Assembly: GCF_014836775.1 (NCBI RefSeq)
Contig: NZ_JACSQD010000003.1
Coordinates: forward strand, 288,014 to 352,013
Reading direction: 5' to 3'
From: Arthrobacter gallicola
GTDB lineage: Bacteria; Actinomycetota; Actinomycetes; Actinomycetales; Micrococcaceae
DNA length: 64,000 nucleotides
Part shown: positions 16,529-25,627 of the stretch, in pieces
How the letters are laid out: the number at the start of each line of letters is the position of its first letter
Numbering within the stretch: position 1 is the stretch's first letter
The notes under the pieces: model-generated
The model's input: the letters and a program-made list of their open reading frames with translations, nothing else
Told to the model about the DNA's origin: nothing
Database searches by the model: none
Translations under genes and position numbers: made by a program

Positions 16529-17368
16529 ATGCAGGAGTCAGCCAACAGGCCGCTGAACATTGTCGTTTTGGTTAAACACGTCCCGGACACCCAGTTTGAT
16601 CGTCAGCTGGCCGGCCCGGACCATACGCTTGACCGGTCGGAGAGCATCCTCTCCGAGCTGGACGAATACGCTCTCGAAGCCGCGCTGCAGCTGGCCGAGG
16701 CACGGGGCGGGGAGAAGGGCGGCAACACCGTCACCGCCGTTGCCATGGGCCCCGCCGCAGCGGTCAACGCGGTCAAGAAGTCCCTGCAGATCGGCGCCTA
16801 CAAGGGGGTGCACCTCCTGGATGACGGCCTCGCCGGGTCCGACGCCGCCGGCACTTCGCTGGCACTGGCCGCCGTCGTGCGTCACCTGGCCAATACCCAG
16901 GGCCCTGTTGACCTGGTGCTCACCGGCATGGCCTCCACGGACGGCGAAACCTCACTGGTCCCGGCCCAGCTCGCGGAGCGGCTCTCCCTTGCCCAGCTGA
17001 CGTTCGCGGCTGACCTGGAAACAGTGGACACCCCCTCCGGTCCGGTCCTGCGTGCCCGGAGAGACGGTGATTCCTACTCGGAGGTCATCGAAGCGCCGCT
17101 GCCTGCCGTGGTCTCGGTGACAGACCAGGCCAACGAGCCGCGCTACCCCAACTTCCGCGGGATCATGGCGGCGAAGAAGAAGCCGGTGGCTGTGCTTTCG
17201 CTCCAGGACATCGGTGTGGACCCCGCCGACGTCGGACTGGCCGGCGCCTGGACATCGGTGGCCGCTTCGGCCCCCCGCCCGGCCCGCGGCCAGGGCACCA
17301 TCATCAGCGACAACGGCGACGCCGGCATCAAGCTCGTGGACTACCTCGCTTCGCAGAAACTCATCTAG
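16529..17368 (+). CDS. etfB: Electron transfer flavoprotein beta subunit EtfB
   Basis: The product has 279 residues from the ATG at 16529, preceded by AGGAAAGG; an earlier in-frame start (16277) has no such site. It begins with the EtfB strand NIVVLVKHVPDTQFD and has ALEAALQLAEA, the AMP-binding AVAMGP loop and GMASTDGETSLVPAQLAE, a near-perfect match to the EtfB signature. With EtfA it forms a soluble FAD/AMP heterodimer that passes electrons from acyl-CoA and other dehydrogenases to ETF:quinone oxidoreductase. It is followed by etfA after 48 nt in the same direction. Confidence 0.95.
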   Translation: MQESANRPLNIVVLVKHVPDTQFDRQLAGPDHTLDRSESILSELDEYALEAALQLAEARGGEKGGNTVTAVAMGPAAAVNAVKKSLQIGAYKGVHLLDDGLAGSDAAGTSLALAAVVRHLANTQGPVDLVLTGMASTDGETSLVPAQLAERLSLAQLTFAADLETVDTPSGPVLRARRDGDSYSEVIEAPLPAVVSVTDQANEPRYPNFRGIMAAKKKPVAVLSLQDIGVDPADVGLAGAWTSVAASAPRPARGQGTIISDNGDAGIKLVDYLASQKLI

Positions 17369-17416
17369 CACCTCCCACCAGGCGCTTCAGCGCCCGCACC
17401 CCAAGGAGAGCGCCCC

Positions 17417-18370
17417 ATGGGCTCCGTTTTGGTCTTCATCGACGTTCCGTCACTGCCGCTTCCCCGGGCAGCCCGCGAACTGCTGGGGCTTGCCGCTTCG
17501 CTCGGCGAGCCCGTGGTTGCGTCCCCGCAGCCGCTGTCCGAGGAAACAGCGGCGGAACTGGGCCGGCACGGTGTCGGCGCCCTGTACGAACCGGCCAAAC
17601 CGCTGCCGGACGTGCTTGTTGCCGCCAAAGCGGCCTTCCTCGCGGAAGCTGTCAGGGCCGCCGGTCCGGCCGCCGTGCTGCTGGGCAACGGCTTTGAGGA
17701 CCGTGAGGTTGCAGCCCGGGTAGGCATCAAGCTGGGCTCCGGAGTCATCACCGACGCAGTCGCGGTGGCGCCTGACCTTTCCGTCACCAAATCAGTGCTT
17801 GCGGGCTCCTTCACGTCCACCTGCCGCGTCGAGACCGGCGTTCCGATCATCACCGTGAAGGCCAACTCTGTTGAACCGGTGGAACCGGCTGAGGCAGGCA
17901 GCGGGACCGTTCCTGAGCGGAGCCTGGTTACGGTACCGGAAATCGGGCCGGCTGCGGTTGTGACCGAACGCTCCGAGAAGCGCGTGAGCGGCCGTCCGGA
18001 GCTGTCCGAAGCGCGTGTCATTGTTGCGGGCGGCCGGGGGGTGGACGGCGATTTTGGGCCGCTGGAAGAACTGGCCGACCTGCTTGGCGGGGCCGTGGGA
18101 GCCTCCCGGGCCGCCACGGATGCCGGGTGGATTGAGCATTCCGCACAGGTTGGCCAGACCGGTAAGACAGTTTCGCCGCAGCTCTACATCTCCGCGGGTA
18201 TTTCCGGAGCGATTCAGCAGAAAGCCGGAATGCAGACCGCAAAGGTGATCGTGGCGGTGAACAAGGATTCCGACGCACCGGTCTTCGAAATCGCCGACTT
18301 CGGAGTGGTCGGAGATCTGTTCTCCGTGCTGCCGCAGGCAGCCGAGGAAATCCGGCGGCGCCGCGCGTGA
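17417..18370 (+). CDS. etfA: Electron transfer flavoprotein alpha subunit EtfA
   Basis: The 317-residue product has an AAGGAGAG ribosome-binding site before the ATG. The C-terminal FAD domain carries the EtfA signature: SPQLYISAGISGAIQQKAGM near 253, then AVNKDSDAPVFEIADFG and GDLFSVLP. It binds the FAD of the heterodimer with EtfB. The stop overlaps the start of the PIG-L deacetylase gene (GTGA), so the three genes are probably cotranscribed. Nothing in the sequence suggests a bifurcating Etf: the proteins are of standard length and no FixCX-like genes are adjacent. Confidence 0.95.
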   Translation: MGSVLVFIDVPSLPLPRAARELLGLAASLGEPVVASPQPLSEETAAELGRHGVGALYEPAKPLPDVLVAAKAAFLAEAVRAAGPAAVLLGNGFEDREVAARVGIKLGSGVITDAVAVAPDLSVTKSVLAGSFTSTCRVETGVPIITVKANSVEPVEPAEAGSGTVPERSLVTVPEIGPAAVVTERSEKRVSGRPELSEARVIVAGGRGVDGDFGPLEELADLLGGAVGASRAATDAGWIEHSAQVGQTGKTVSPQLYISAGISGAIQQKAGMQTAKVIVAVNKDSDAPVFEIADFGVVGDLFSVLPQAAEEIRRRRA

Positions 18371-19119
18371 GCAGGTTTCCGGCGGACACACCGGTAAGGC
18401 GGGTTCTGGCCTTTGCGGCCCACCCGGATGACATCGACTTCGGGGCCGCCGGAACCCTGGCGAAATGGGCTGATCAGGGCGCTGAGGTGTCCTACTGCGT
18501 TATGACCGACGGCGATGCGGGCGGATTTGAGCCCGGGGACCGCGCCGGGGTGAGCACGTTGCGCAGCGGCGAGCAGCGGGCTGCTGCGGACATTGTCGGG
18601 GCAGCCCAGGTTCATTTCCTGGGCGAACGGGACGGATTTCTGGCTGTGAACCATGAGGTGATTGGGCGTGTTGTTGAGCTGATCCGCCGGGTGCGTCCCG
18701 ACGTCGTGCTGTCCATGCATCCGGAACGGAACTGGGACAGAATCCAGGCCAGCCACCCGGACCACCTCGCCTGCGGTGAAATCGTCACCCGGGCCGTGTA
18801 TCCGGCCGCAGAGAATCCGTTCGCCTATCCTGAGCTCGAATCCGCCGGACTGCAGGCGTACAAGGTTCCCTGGCTCTGGTTCTACGGGGCTCCCCGGGAA
18901 CGGGAAAACCATGCCGTGGACATTACCGCGGAACTGGACCGGAAACTCGCCGCCATCCGGGTGCACGCCAGCCAGCACCCGGATATTGACGGTATGGACG
19001 CTTCTGTCCGCAGTTTCCTGCGCGAAAACGCCCAGCGGCACGGCTTGTCCGCCGGGAGCAGCGCCGAGGTCTTCCACGTGGTGGGCGTCAACACGCCCGT
19101 CACCATCGCAGGCTTCTAG
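18367..19119 (+). CDS. PIG-L/LmbE family N-deacetylase
   Basis: The 250-residue product starts at a GTG overlapping the etfA stop. The metal-binding AHPDD is at 18-22 and a second His-rich segment, HPDHLACGE, lies about two thirds of the way through. Both are hallmarks of the LmbE/PIG-L zinc deacetylases, which remove acetyl groups from GlcNAc-containing substrates such as the mycothiol precursor. It is shorter than typical MshB and has no substrate-specific motif I can name. The tight overlap with etfA is conserved-operon-like, although no biochemical link to electron transfer is known to me. Confidence 0.85.
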   Translation: MSRFPADTPVRRVLAFAAHPDDIDFGAAGTLAKWADQGAEVSYCVMTDGDAGGFEPGDRAGVSTLRSGEQRAAADIVGAAQVHFLGERDGFLAVNHEVIGRVVELIRRVRPDVVLSMHPERNWDRIQASHPDHLACGEIVTRAVYPAAENPFAYPELESAGLQAYKVPWLWFYGAPRERENHAVDITAELDRKLAAIRVHASQHPDIDGMDASVRSFLRENAQRHGLSAGSSAEVFHVVGVNTPVTIAGF

Positions 19120-19139
19120 GACCGCCCGCCGCCGGGGGG

Positions 19140-19943
19140 CTATGGTTTGAGCGCTGTCACGATCAGGGTATCCGCGTTGAGCGTGTACTCCGGGCCGAGC
19201 TCAGCCAGGAAGCCGTCCCGCACCCGCTGCGCGGCGGCCGGGTCCTGCGGCAGCAGCATCCGCAGCGCGCTGCCCATGACCAGGGACCACGCCAGCTCGG
19301 GATTCAGCTGGACCGGGACCGGGGTGTGCACGGCCTTCACCTGTTCCAGGCCGAGTCCCTCCAGCCACGCGGCGGCCTTCTCCGGGGTGTTGATGCGCAG
19401 CATGTTCTCCCGGGCCGCTGCAGTGGGGAGTTCGACTTCCCCGCCTTCGGCGGCGCAGTGCCGGAAGAGGAGGCCGGAGAAGTCTGTCAGCGAACCGTCG
19501 GCCCAGGTGCTGAGGGCAAGCCGGCCGCCTCTGTGAAGCAGGGAAACCAGGTGGCGGATGCCGGCATCCATGTCCGGCAGGAAAAAAACGGCATAGCCGC
19601 AGAGCACGGCGTCATAGTGTGCTTCGGGCCGCCACTGCAGGATGTCTGCCTGGTGGAGGGACACGTTTTCGAGGGAGAGCGTTTCGGCCTTCGAGCCCGC
19701 CACCGCGAGCAGGTCCGCGGAAATGTCCACGCCGTCAACGAGGGCGTCGGGCCCGGCGCTCTGCGCTGCCGGAATGGTGATCGCGCCGCCGCCGCAGCAG
19801 GCATCAAGGACGTTGTCCCCAACCCGGATGTCCGCGGCCGCCACCAGCGCGTTGCCCATGGGGTTCCACAGGGACGGAGCCAGCCGCTCGAAATCCGCGG
19901 CACCGGAATCAAAGGCGGGTGCTAGGGGGTGCTGCTCGGGCAT
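19140..19943 (-). CDS. Class I SAM-dependent methyltransferase
   Basis: The product has 267 residues, with AAGGAG before the ATG at 19943. The SAM-binding motif I is VLDACCGGGAIT (about 45-56), followed by VDGVDIS (motif II acidic residue) and DAVLCGYAVFFLPDMD (motif IV/post-motif). The fold resembles UbiE/Coq5-type small-molecule methyltransferases, but the substrate cannot be read from sequence. It lies 15 nt downstream of trmL on the same strand, so the two may be cotranscribed. It converges on the PIG-L gene with a 20-nt gap and no terminator-like hairpin. Confidence 0.82.
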   Translation of the reverse strand: MPEQHPLAPAFDSGAADFERLAPSLWNPMGNALVAAADIRVGDNVLDACCGGGAITIPAAQSAGPDALVDGVDISADLLAVAGSKAETLSLENVSLHQADILQWRPEAHYDAVLCGYAVFFLPDMDAGIRHLVSLLHRGGRLALSTWADGSLTDFSGLLFRHCAAEGGEVELPTAAARENMLRINTPEKAAAWLEGLGLEQVKAVHTPVPVQLNPELAWSLVMGSALRMLLPQDPAAAQRVRDGFLAELGPEYTLNADTLIVTALKP

Positions 19944-19958
19944 GGAGTCTCCTTCGGC

Positions 19959-20426
19959 TTAAAGCTGGGCTCCGGCGAAGCCCTGCTGGCGCCAGGCTTC
20001 GTAGACGGCTATGGAGGCGGAATTCGCCAGGTTCAGTGAGCGCAGCGACGGCAGCATCGGCAGCCGTACCCTGGCGGTAACATGCGGGTCGTTCTTGACC
20101 TCCAGCGGCAGGCCGACGGATTCCTGGCCGAAGAGGAGCACGTCCCCGGGCCGGTAGGAGATATCCGTGTAGCTCGTTTCTCCGTCAGAGGTAAAGGCGA
20201 ACACCCGGTCCGGGGAAAGCGCTTTCCACGCTGTATCGAGGTCAGGATGGACGTGCAGCACGGCAAGGTCGTGGTAATCCAGTCCGGCGCGGCGCAGCTT
20301 GGAGTCTTCAAGGTCGAAGCCCAGCGGCTCCACCAGGTGCAGTTCGGCGCCGGTTATTGCGGCAAGCCGAATGGCGTTGCCGGTGTTGCCCGGAATTTCA
20401 GGGGTATGGAAGAGGATGCGAAACAC
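19959..20426 (-). CDS. trmL: tRNA (cytidine/uridine-2'-O)-methyltransferase TrmL
   Basis: This is a compact 155-residue SPOUT (SpoU class) enzyme. It has the N-terminal NTGNAIR motif (PEIPGNTGNAIRLAA), the central LLFGQESVGLP and the C-terminal MLPSLRSLNLANSASIAVYE that forms the trefoil knot and SAM site. The length equals E. coli TrmL, which methylates position 34 of tRNA-Leu anticodons. The start is a GTG at 20426 preceded at 6 nt by TAGGAT, a leaderless arrangement. Confidence 0.94.
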   Translation of the reverse strand: MFRILFHTPEIPGNTGNAIRLAAITGAELHLVEPLGFDLEDSKLRRAGLDYHDLAVLHVHPDLDTAWKALSPDRVFAFTSDGETSYTDISYRPGDVLLFGQESVGLPLEVKNDPHVTARVRLPMLPSLRSLNLANSASIAVYEAWRQQGFAGAQL

Positions 20427-20432
20427 CTCTAT

Positions 20433-20438
20433 ATCCTA
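20433..20438 (-). promoter_or_regulatory. Predicted -10 element (TAGGAT), leaderless start of trmL
   Basis: On the minus strand TAGGAT ends 6 nt before the GTG at 20426, so the first transcribed base should be at or beside the start codon. Confidence 0.5.
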
Positions 20439-20449
20439 TGCCTGCTCGT

Positions 20450-21409
20450 CTACTGCGCGGACGCATCTATCAGAGCGCCCAGGACCGGGAGCAGCACGGT
20501 GTTCGGGGCGGGTCCGGTACTGAAGAACCGGCGCAGGTCCCTGGCCAGGGTGCCGGGGTTCACGACGTCGATGGGGGCGGAAGCGGGCAGGCCCGGCGGC
20601 GAATCAATGATGGGTTCGAAGGGATTGCGGTTGGGGCTGTGCAGCACCAGCCAGCCGCAGACGTTGATTTCCGGAAACCTCTCCTGCAGGGTGCGCACGG
20701 CATCCGCGAGCCGGAGGGAGCCGACGGTGTGGCCGCGGTGCCGCAGGGTGGCGCCGTCCCAGTAGTAGCCGCCGGGGGAGGACATCAGGGAATCGATGAC
20801 AGCCATCCGGTAGCCGCCGAGGAGGGCATGGCCGATGTCCAGGGTTCCGCCGCGCGGCCCGGAATCCGGAACCCGCAGACTGTTAACGAGCCGGCCGGCT
20901 GGGTAGTCGGGCAGCAGGGCATCGGACAGCAGAGCGATGGTGAGGTTTTCGGCGTCGAACCGTGAGCCGGCGGAGGACCCCAGCCGCTTGAACAGCCCGG
21001 GCCGTTCGGGTTCCCCCGTCACCTGGCGGCTCAGCTGGGCCAGCGGAATGATGGGCGGGTGCTGCGGGCTGAAATCGGGTTCAAAGACCGGCGGCCTGCC
21101 AAAATCAGGGTGCGCGGCCGGACGGCCGGAACCCGGTGCGCCTCCGGGAGGGGCAGTCCGCAGGGGCGAAGCGCCGGTGGGTGTTCCCGCCTTTCCCGCC
21201 CGGCCCAGCCGCAGGTCGTAGGCGGCACGCTGGTCCGGGTTGGACAGCACCTGATAGGCCTCGGACACCTGGTGGAAGCGCTCGCTGCTGCCCCCATGAT
21301 CGGGGTGGGTTTCACGGGCGGCCCTGCGGTAGGCGGACCGGATTTCCTCGGCAGTGGCCGACGGCGGAACACCCAGGACCTCGTACAGCGTTTGGGCTGG
21401 GGGCGTCAC
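20450..21409 (-). CDS. J-domain protein with NERD-like C-terminal domain
   Basis: The product has 319 residues from the GTG at 21409, which has AAAGGAAC upstream; an earlier in-frame GTG (21439) lacks such a site. Residues 5-65 are a J-domain with the HPD tripeptide at 35-37, the segment that stimulates DnaK ATPase. A Pro/Gly-rich linker follows. The C-terminal ~200 residues resemble a NERD (nuclease-related) fold: a LDIGHALLGGYRMAVID strand pair, WDGATLRHRG, then an amphipathic helix and a core strand WLVLHS. The lysine expected after the acidic residue in an active nuclease is not present at that position. There are no G/F or zinc regions, so it is not DnaJ itself. Confidence 0.7.
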   Translation of the reverse strand: MTPPAQTLYEVLGVPPSATAEEIRSAYRRAARETHPDHGGSSERFHQVSEAYQVLSNPDQRAAYDLRLGRAGKAGTPTGASPLRTAPPGGAPGSGRPAAHPDFGRPPVFEPDFSPQHPPIIPLAQLSRQVTGEPERPGLFKRLGSSAGSRFDAENLTIALLSDALLPDYPAGRLVNSLRVPDSGPRGGTLDIGHALLGGYRMAVIDSLMSSPGGYYWDGATLRHRGHTVGSLRLADAVRTLQERFPEINVCGWLVLHSPNRNPFEPIIDSPPGLPASAPIDVVNPGTLARDLRRFFSTGPAPNTVLLPVLGALIDASAQ

Positions 21410-21695
21410 TGCTGTTCCTTTCGGTAGCCTGCCGGGCACCGGTGTACCGAGGCGGCGCGGCGCGGCCTCCGCGGAACCCCTGACGGTGGAGAACCCGCAG
21501 GTGCCAGCCGGTTCCGCTGGCCGTGGAGAATAATTCTAGCCTCAGCGGACGCACCCGGAGGGTCTTCCGCGACGTGCAATGACCTGCAGGGACAGCAGCC
21601 CGACCGCGCGGGCCGCCCCCGCCCTGCCGGAACTCCAGGCGACGCCGGCGCGGGGTGTTGGGGGAGGGGAGGCGGACGCGCCGCCGCCCAGCCGC

Positions 21696-21701
21696 TAGAA
21701 T
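21696..21701 (+). promoter_or_regulatory. Predicted -10 element (TAGAAT), leaderless start
   Basis: TAGAAT ends 6 nt before the GTG at 21708. The other 298 nt between the divergent J-domain and cysteine desulfurase genes are very GC-rich. They hold one additional minus-strand TAGAAT (21533-21538) that might serve the J-domain gene with a long leader. Confidence 0.55.
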
Positions 21702-21707
21702 TGATGA

Positions 21708-22934
21708 GTGCCCGTGTACCTTGACCACGCGGCGACCACGCCGATTTCGGCTTCGGCCCTCGCCGCACTCACCGCAGAACTGAGCCGCAGCGGCAACCCC
21801 TCCTCGCTGCACGGCTCCGGCAGGCGTGCCCGGATGGTGGTGGAGGATTCCCGCGAGACCCTCGCCGCCGCCCTCGGCTGCCATCCCTCCGAAGTGATCT
21901 TCACCTCCGGCGGCACCGAAGCGGACAACCTCGCGGTTAAGGGCCTGTACTGGAGCCGCCGCGACGCCGATCCGCGTCGCACCCGCATCCTCTGCTCACC
22001 CGTGGAGCATCATGCCGTGCTGGATACCGTGGAGTGGCTTGAAAAGCACGAAGGCGCCACCGCCGTCTGGCTCCCGGTTGACGCCGACGGCGTTGTGCCG
22101 CTGGATGCCGTGCGGAAGGAACTGGAGCAGCATGCTGACACCACCGCTCTGCTGACGGTGATGTGGGCGAACAACGAAGTCGGAACGCTGCAGGACATTG
22201 AAGCGCTGGTTCAGCTGGCGCACTCCTACGGTGTTCCTGTCCATTCCGACGCGGTGCAGGCGTTCGGCGCGGTCCCCGTGGACTTCCGTGAATCCGGGCT
22301 GGACACCATGGCGGTCAGCGGCCACAAGATCGGCGGCCCGGTCGGTGTTGGTGCCCTGGTGGTGGGCCGCTCCGTAAAGCTGACCCCCGTGCTGCACGGC
22401 GGTGGGCAGGAACGAGACATCCGCTCCGGGACCCTGGACAAGCCCGGCATTGCAGCGTTTGCCGCCGCCGCGCGTGAAGCCACCGAGAACCTCCCGGAGG
22501 AAAGCGCCCGCCTGCGTACGCTGCGCAACCACTTGATTGCCGCCGTCGAACGGGTGGTTCCGGACGCCGTCCTGCGTGGACCGCGCGACGACGAGGAGGG
22601 CACACGCCGCCTCCCCGGCAATGCGCACTTCACCTTCCCCGGCTGCGAGGGCGACTCCCTGCTGTTCCTCCTGGATCTGGCAGGCGTGGAGTCCTCCACC
22701 GGCTCGGCCTGCACCGCCGGTGTTCCCCGGCCCTCACACGTCCTGCTGGCCATGGGACTCACCGAAGCGGAAGCGCGCGGAGCCCAGCGGTTCAGCCTGG
22801 GGCATACATCCACGGCCGATGACGTTGACGCATTAATAGACGCCCTGCCCGAAGCCTATGAACGGGCCAAAAAGGCCGGTATGGCGGGCAGCGAAAGCAG
22901 CATCCGAACAGCAGGGACAGGTTTTTCTTCATGA
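21708..22934 (+). CDS. Cysteine desulfurase (NifS/IscS-like, PLP-dependent)
   Basis: The 408-residue product has YLDHAATTP at the N-terminus and TSGGTEADN. The PLP Schiff-base lysine is Lys207 in SGHKIGGP and the persulfide cysteine is Cys335 in STGSACTAG. It releases sulfur from L-cysteine as an enzyme persulfide. Its stop overlaps the mnmA start (ATGA), so the most likely sulfur acceptor is MnmA for tRNA 2-thiouridine synthesis. Iron-sulfur assembly genes are not adjacent. The GTG start is preceded by TAGAAT at 6 nt and lacks a ribosome-binding site. Confidence 0.93.
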   Translation: MPVYLDHAATTPISASALAALTAELSRSGNPSSLHGSGRRARMVVEDSRETLAAALGCHPSEVIFTSGGTEADNLAVKGLYWSRRDADPRRTRILCSPVEHHAVLDTVEWLEKHEGATAVWLPVDADGVVPLDAVRKELEQHADTTALLTVMWANNEVGTLQDIEALVQLAHSYGVPVHSDAVQAFGAVPVDFRESGLDTMAVSGHKIGGPVGVGALVVGRSVKLTPVLHGGGQERDIRSGTLDKPGIAAFAAAAREATENLPEESARLRTLRNHLIAAVERVVPDAVLRGPRDDEEGTRRLPGNAHFTFPGCEGDSLLFLLDLAGVESSTGSACTAGVPRPSHVLLAMGLTEAEARGAQRFSLGHTSTADDVDALIDALPEAYERAKKAGMAGSESSIRTAGTGFSS

Positions 22935-24067
22935 AGGTTTTGGCAGCAATGAGCGGCGGAGTGGACTCCGCCGTGGCCGCAGCACGGGCAGTCGACGCCG
23001 GGCACGACGTCGTCGGGGTCCATTTGGCGCTGTCCCGGATGCCCGGGACACTGCGCACCGGCAGCCGGGGCTGCTGCACCATCGAGGATTCCCGCGATGC
23101 GTGGCGTGCCTGCGACATCCTGGGCATTCCGTACTACGTCTGGGACTTCTCAGAGCGTTTCAAGGAAGACGTGGTGGATGACTTCGTGGCGGAGTACGCC
23201 GCGGGCCGCACACCGAACCCGTGCATGCGCTGCAACGAACGGATCAAGTTCGCCGCGCTGCTGGAAAAGGCGCTGGCCCTGGGTTTCGACGCCGTGTGCA
23301 CGGGCCACTACGCCAAGGTGATTACCGACGCCGATGGCAACCCGGAACTGCACCGCGCAGCTGACTGGGCCAAGGACCAGTCCTACGTGCTCGGCGTCCT
23401 GACCCACGAACAGCTCAAGCACGCCATGTTCCCGCTGGCGGATACCCCGTCCAAGGCCGAGGTCCGCGCCGAGGCGGAGCGCCGCGGGCTGTCCGTGGCC
23501 AACAAGCCGGACAGCCACGACATCTGCTTCATTCCCGACGGCGACACCCGCGGCTGGCTCGAAGAACGCATCGACATGTCCGAGGGCGAGATCGTTGACC
23601 CGTCGGGGGAGACGATCGGGACGCATCCCGGTGCCAACGCCTTTACCGTGGGCCAGCGCAAGGGCCTGAAGCTCGGACGCCCGGCGGCCGACGGCAAGCC
23701 CCGCTTCGTGCTGGAAATCCGGCCCAAGGAAAACAAGGTCATCGTCGGTCCGGAGAAGCTGCTGAACATCGACCAGATGCGCGGCATCAAGGTCTCCTGG
23801 GCCGGCCTGCCCATCCGCGAAGTGGAAACCGGCGAGGTCTTCGAATGCACCGCGCAGGTCCGGGCACACGGCGATCCCGTTCCGGCGACGGCCTGGATGG
23901 AGACGGCTGAGGGCGGTCACAGCGAATTGGTGGTCCGGCTCAACGAACCGATGCGCGGCGTCGCCCCCGGGCAGACCATGGTGATTTACCAAGGCACCCG
24001 CGTGCTGGGACAGGCGACCATCGACTCCGCCCGGTCACTGGAATGGGACCCCGCAGCGGTCTCCTAG
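22931..24067 (+). CDS. mnmA: tRNA-specific 2-thiouridylase MnmA
   Basis: The 378-residue product has a PP-loop ATPase motif SGGVDS at 8-13. The two redox cysteines of the family are Cys98 in NPCMRCN and Cys199 in SHDICFIP, the spacing of the E. coli enzyme. The tRNA-binding and beta-barrel C-terminal domains are complete ([14 protein letters not shown]). It adenylates and thiolates U34 of tRNA-Lys, tRNA-Glu and tRNA-Gln, using sulfur relayed from the overlapping upstream cysteine desulfurase. Confidence 0.96.
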   Translation: MKVLAAMSGGVDSAVAAARAVDAGHDVVGVHLALSRMPGTLRTGSRGCCTIEDSRDAWRACDILGIPYYVWDFSERFKEDVVDDFVAEYAAGRTPNPCMRCNERIKFAALLEKALALGFDAVCTGHYAKVITDADGNPELHRAADWAKDQSYVLGVLTHEQLKHAMFPLADTPSKAEVRAEAERRGLSVANKPDSHDICFIPDGDTRGWLEERIDMSEGEIVDPSGETIGTHPGANAFTVGQRKGLKLGRPAADGKPRFVLEIRPKENKVIVGPEKLLNIDQMRGIKVSWAGLPIREVETGEVFECTAQVRAHGDPVPATAWMETAEGGHSELVVRLNEPMRGVAPGQTMVIYQGTRVLGQATIDSARSLEWDPAAVS

Positions 24068-24138
24068 CAGACTCCCTGAGGGTCCGGCGGGCCGGGACAG
24101 GAAGCGTAACCTGGAAATCTGCCCGGCCTGCAGGACCC

Positions 24139-24144
24139 TAAACT
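24139..24144 (+). promoter_or_regulatory. Predicted -10 element (TAAACT), leaderless start
   Basis: TAAACT ends 6 nt before the ATG at 24151. The spacer GGAGGC could also act as a short-range ribosome-binding site if a longer transcript reads through from mnmA. Confidence 0.5.
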
Positions 24145-24150
24145 GGAGGC

Positions 24151-24528
24151 ATGAGTGAATCACCCGCCGACGAATTCGACCCCAAGGCCAGTTCCCTCTC
24201 CGGGAAGGTAGCCGATGAGGTGATGGCCGAACTGCTGGCCATGCGCAGCAGCATCGACAACATCGATGCCACCCTGGTCTATCTGCTGGCGGAGCGTTTC
24301 AAGGCAACCCAGCGCGTGGGCCATCTGAAGGCGGAGCACCATCTGCCCCCGGCGGACCCGGGACGGGAAGTCGCCCAGATCGCCCGGCTGCGCCGGCTGG
24401 CCGAGGACGCACAGCTGGACCCGGCGTTCGCCGAGAAGTTCCTGAACTTCATCATCAGCGAGGTCATCCGGCACCACCAGGCAATTTCCGAGACCCGCAA
24501 CGGCGGAAGCAATGCAGCGGGAGTCTGA
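24151..24528 (+). CDS. Chorismate mutase, AroQ type
   Basis: The 125-residue all-helical protein has the AroQ pattern: MRSSIDNIDATLVYLLAERF (about 31-50), RVGHLKAEHHLP with the conserved Arg/Lys pair, PGREVAQIARL, and a C-terminal helix FLNFIISEVIRHHQAI. It converts chorismate to prephenate in phenylalanine/tyrosine synthesis and is cytoplasmic, with no signal peptide. Its 3' end overlaps the next gene by 17 nt, so the two are cotranscribed. It is a monofunctional domain with no prephenate dehydratase or DAHP synthase fusion. Confidence 0.92.
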   Translation: MSESPADEFDPKASSLSGKVADEVMAELLAMRSSIDNIDATLVYLLAERFKATQRVGHLKAEHHLPPADPGREVAQIARLRRLAEDAQLDPAFAEKFLNFIISEVIRHHQAISETRNGGSNAAGV

Positions 24529-25606
24529 GCCGGACACCGCGGCCGGCCCCGCCGGAGGGGATATTGGTCCGTCGGGGGTCACGGCCACCGGGCCCGGCAG
24601 CTGGCCGGGCAGCGACCCGGCCGAAGCTGCCAGGATTATCCGCGGAGAACTGGGGGATCCGCATCTGCCGTTCCTGGTGGAGCTGCCGCAGCGCGGCATC
24701 GGCGCCGACCCCGTGGGACGCACCGCCGGACTGCTCGTGGAGCTGCCGGTGGATCTGCAGCCCCACGGCTGGCGGCTGGTTGACCGTCCCGGCATGGATC
24801 ACCGCCGGGCGGTGTCCCTGCTCTCACGCGACATCAATGCCCTGGCCGACGTCATTGGCGAGGAAGAAGACCCTGGGCGCAGACTGGCGATCTCGCTGCA
24901 GGGCCCTCTGTCGCTGGCTGCCGGCCTGCACCTGCACAACGGTGAGCGGGCCCTCTCAGATGCAGGTGCCCGCCGGGAGATCGCGGAATCGCTGGCTGCC
25001 GGAGCAGCGGCATTCGTGAACCGGGTCAAGGAGATAGCCCGGGGCGCAGCCATCGTGGTCCAGCTGGACGAACCCCACCTGGACAGGATCCTGGGCGGAC
25101 AGATTCCCACCGCCAGCGGCTACCGGACCCTGCGTTCGGTCCCGGCACAGGAAGCGTCGCTGGTGTGGACCATGGTCCGGGAGGCGCTGGCGGCCGCCGG
25201 CGCGTCCGACGTCGTCCTCCGTCTCCCGACCGCAGGCCACGGGCAGCCGAAATCCGGGCTGGACCTGGCCTTGGGCGCCGGCACGGACGGGGTGGCCCTG
25301 CCGCTGCGCGGCCTGGGCGACCGGGACTGGGAGGGCATCGCGGAGGCCGTGGAAGCCGGGAAACAGGTCTGGCTCGGTGTGCTTCCGCTGCCCGCAGCCG
25401 GCGCGGAGCCACGCCAGGTTACCGCTTTGGTGGAGGACATTACCCGGCCATGGACCCGGATTGGGCTGCCGCTGCGGGACCTGCCGGCGCTGCATATTAC
25501 TCCGGACGGTCCGTTGGCTGAGCTGGCACCGGCGTCGGCCCGCCGGGTGCTGGCGCGGCTGACTCAGGCTGCCTCAGCGCTGGACCAGCTGGCGGCGGAA
25601 GGATAG
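24512..25606 (+). CDS. MetE-like (UROD/MetE superfamily) protein without cysteine
   Basis: The 364-residue product begins at an ATG inside the chorismate mutase gene, with GGCGGAAG upstream. The (beta/alpha)8-type pattern, LVELPQRG near the start, VQLDEPHL in the middle and WLGVLPLP resemble the C-terminal half of cobalamin-independent methionine synthase. The actinobacterial Rv3015c-like proteins, found near mnmA and iscS, share this. The translated sequence contains no cysteine at all, so the zinc-thiolate site of true MetE cannot be present and methionine synthase activity is unlikely. The function is unknown. Confidence 0.75.
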   Translation: MQRESEPDTAAGPAGGDIGPSGVTATGPGSWPGSDPAEAARIIRGELGDPHLPFLVELPQRGIGADPVGRTAGLLVELPVDLQPHGWRLVDRPGMDHRRAVSLLSRDINALADVIGEEEDPGRRLAISLQGPLSLAAGLHLHNGERALSDAGARREIAESLAAGAAAFVNRVKEIARGAAIVVQLDEPHLDRILGGQIPTASGYRTLRSVPAQEASLVWTMVREALAAAGASDVVLRLPTAGHGQPKSGLDLALGAGTDGVALPLRGLGDRDWEGIAEAVEAGKQVWLGVLPLPAAGAEPRQVTALVEDITRPWTRIGLPLRDLPALHITPDGPLAELAPASARRVLARLTQAASALDQLAAEG

Positions 25607-25627
25607 AGCACGCCCTGCCTCGGAACG

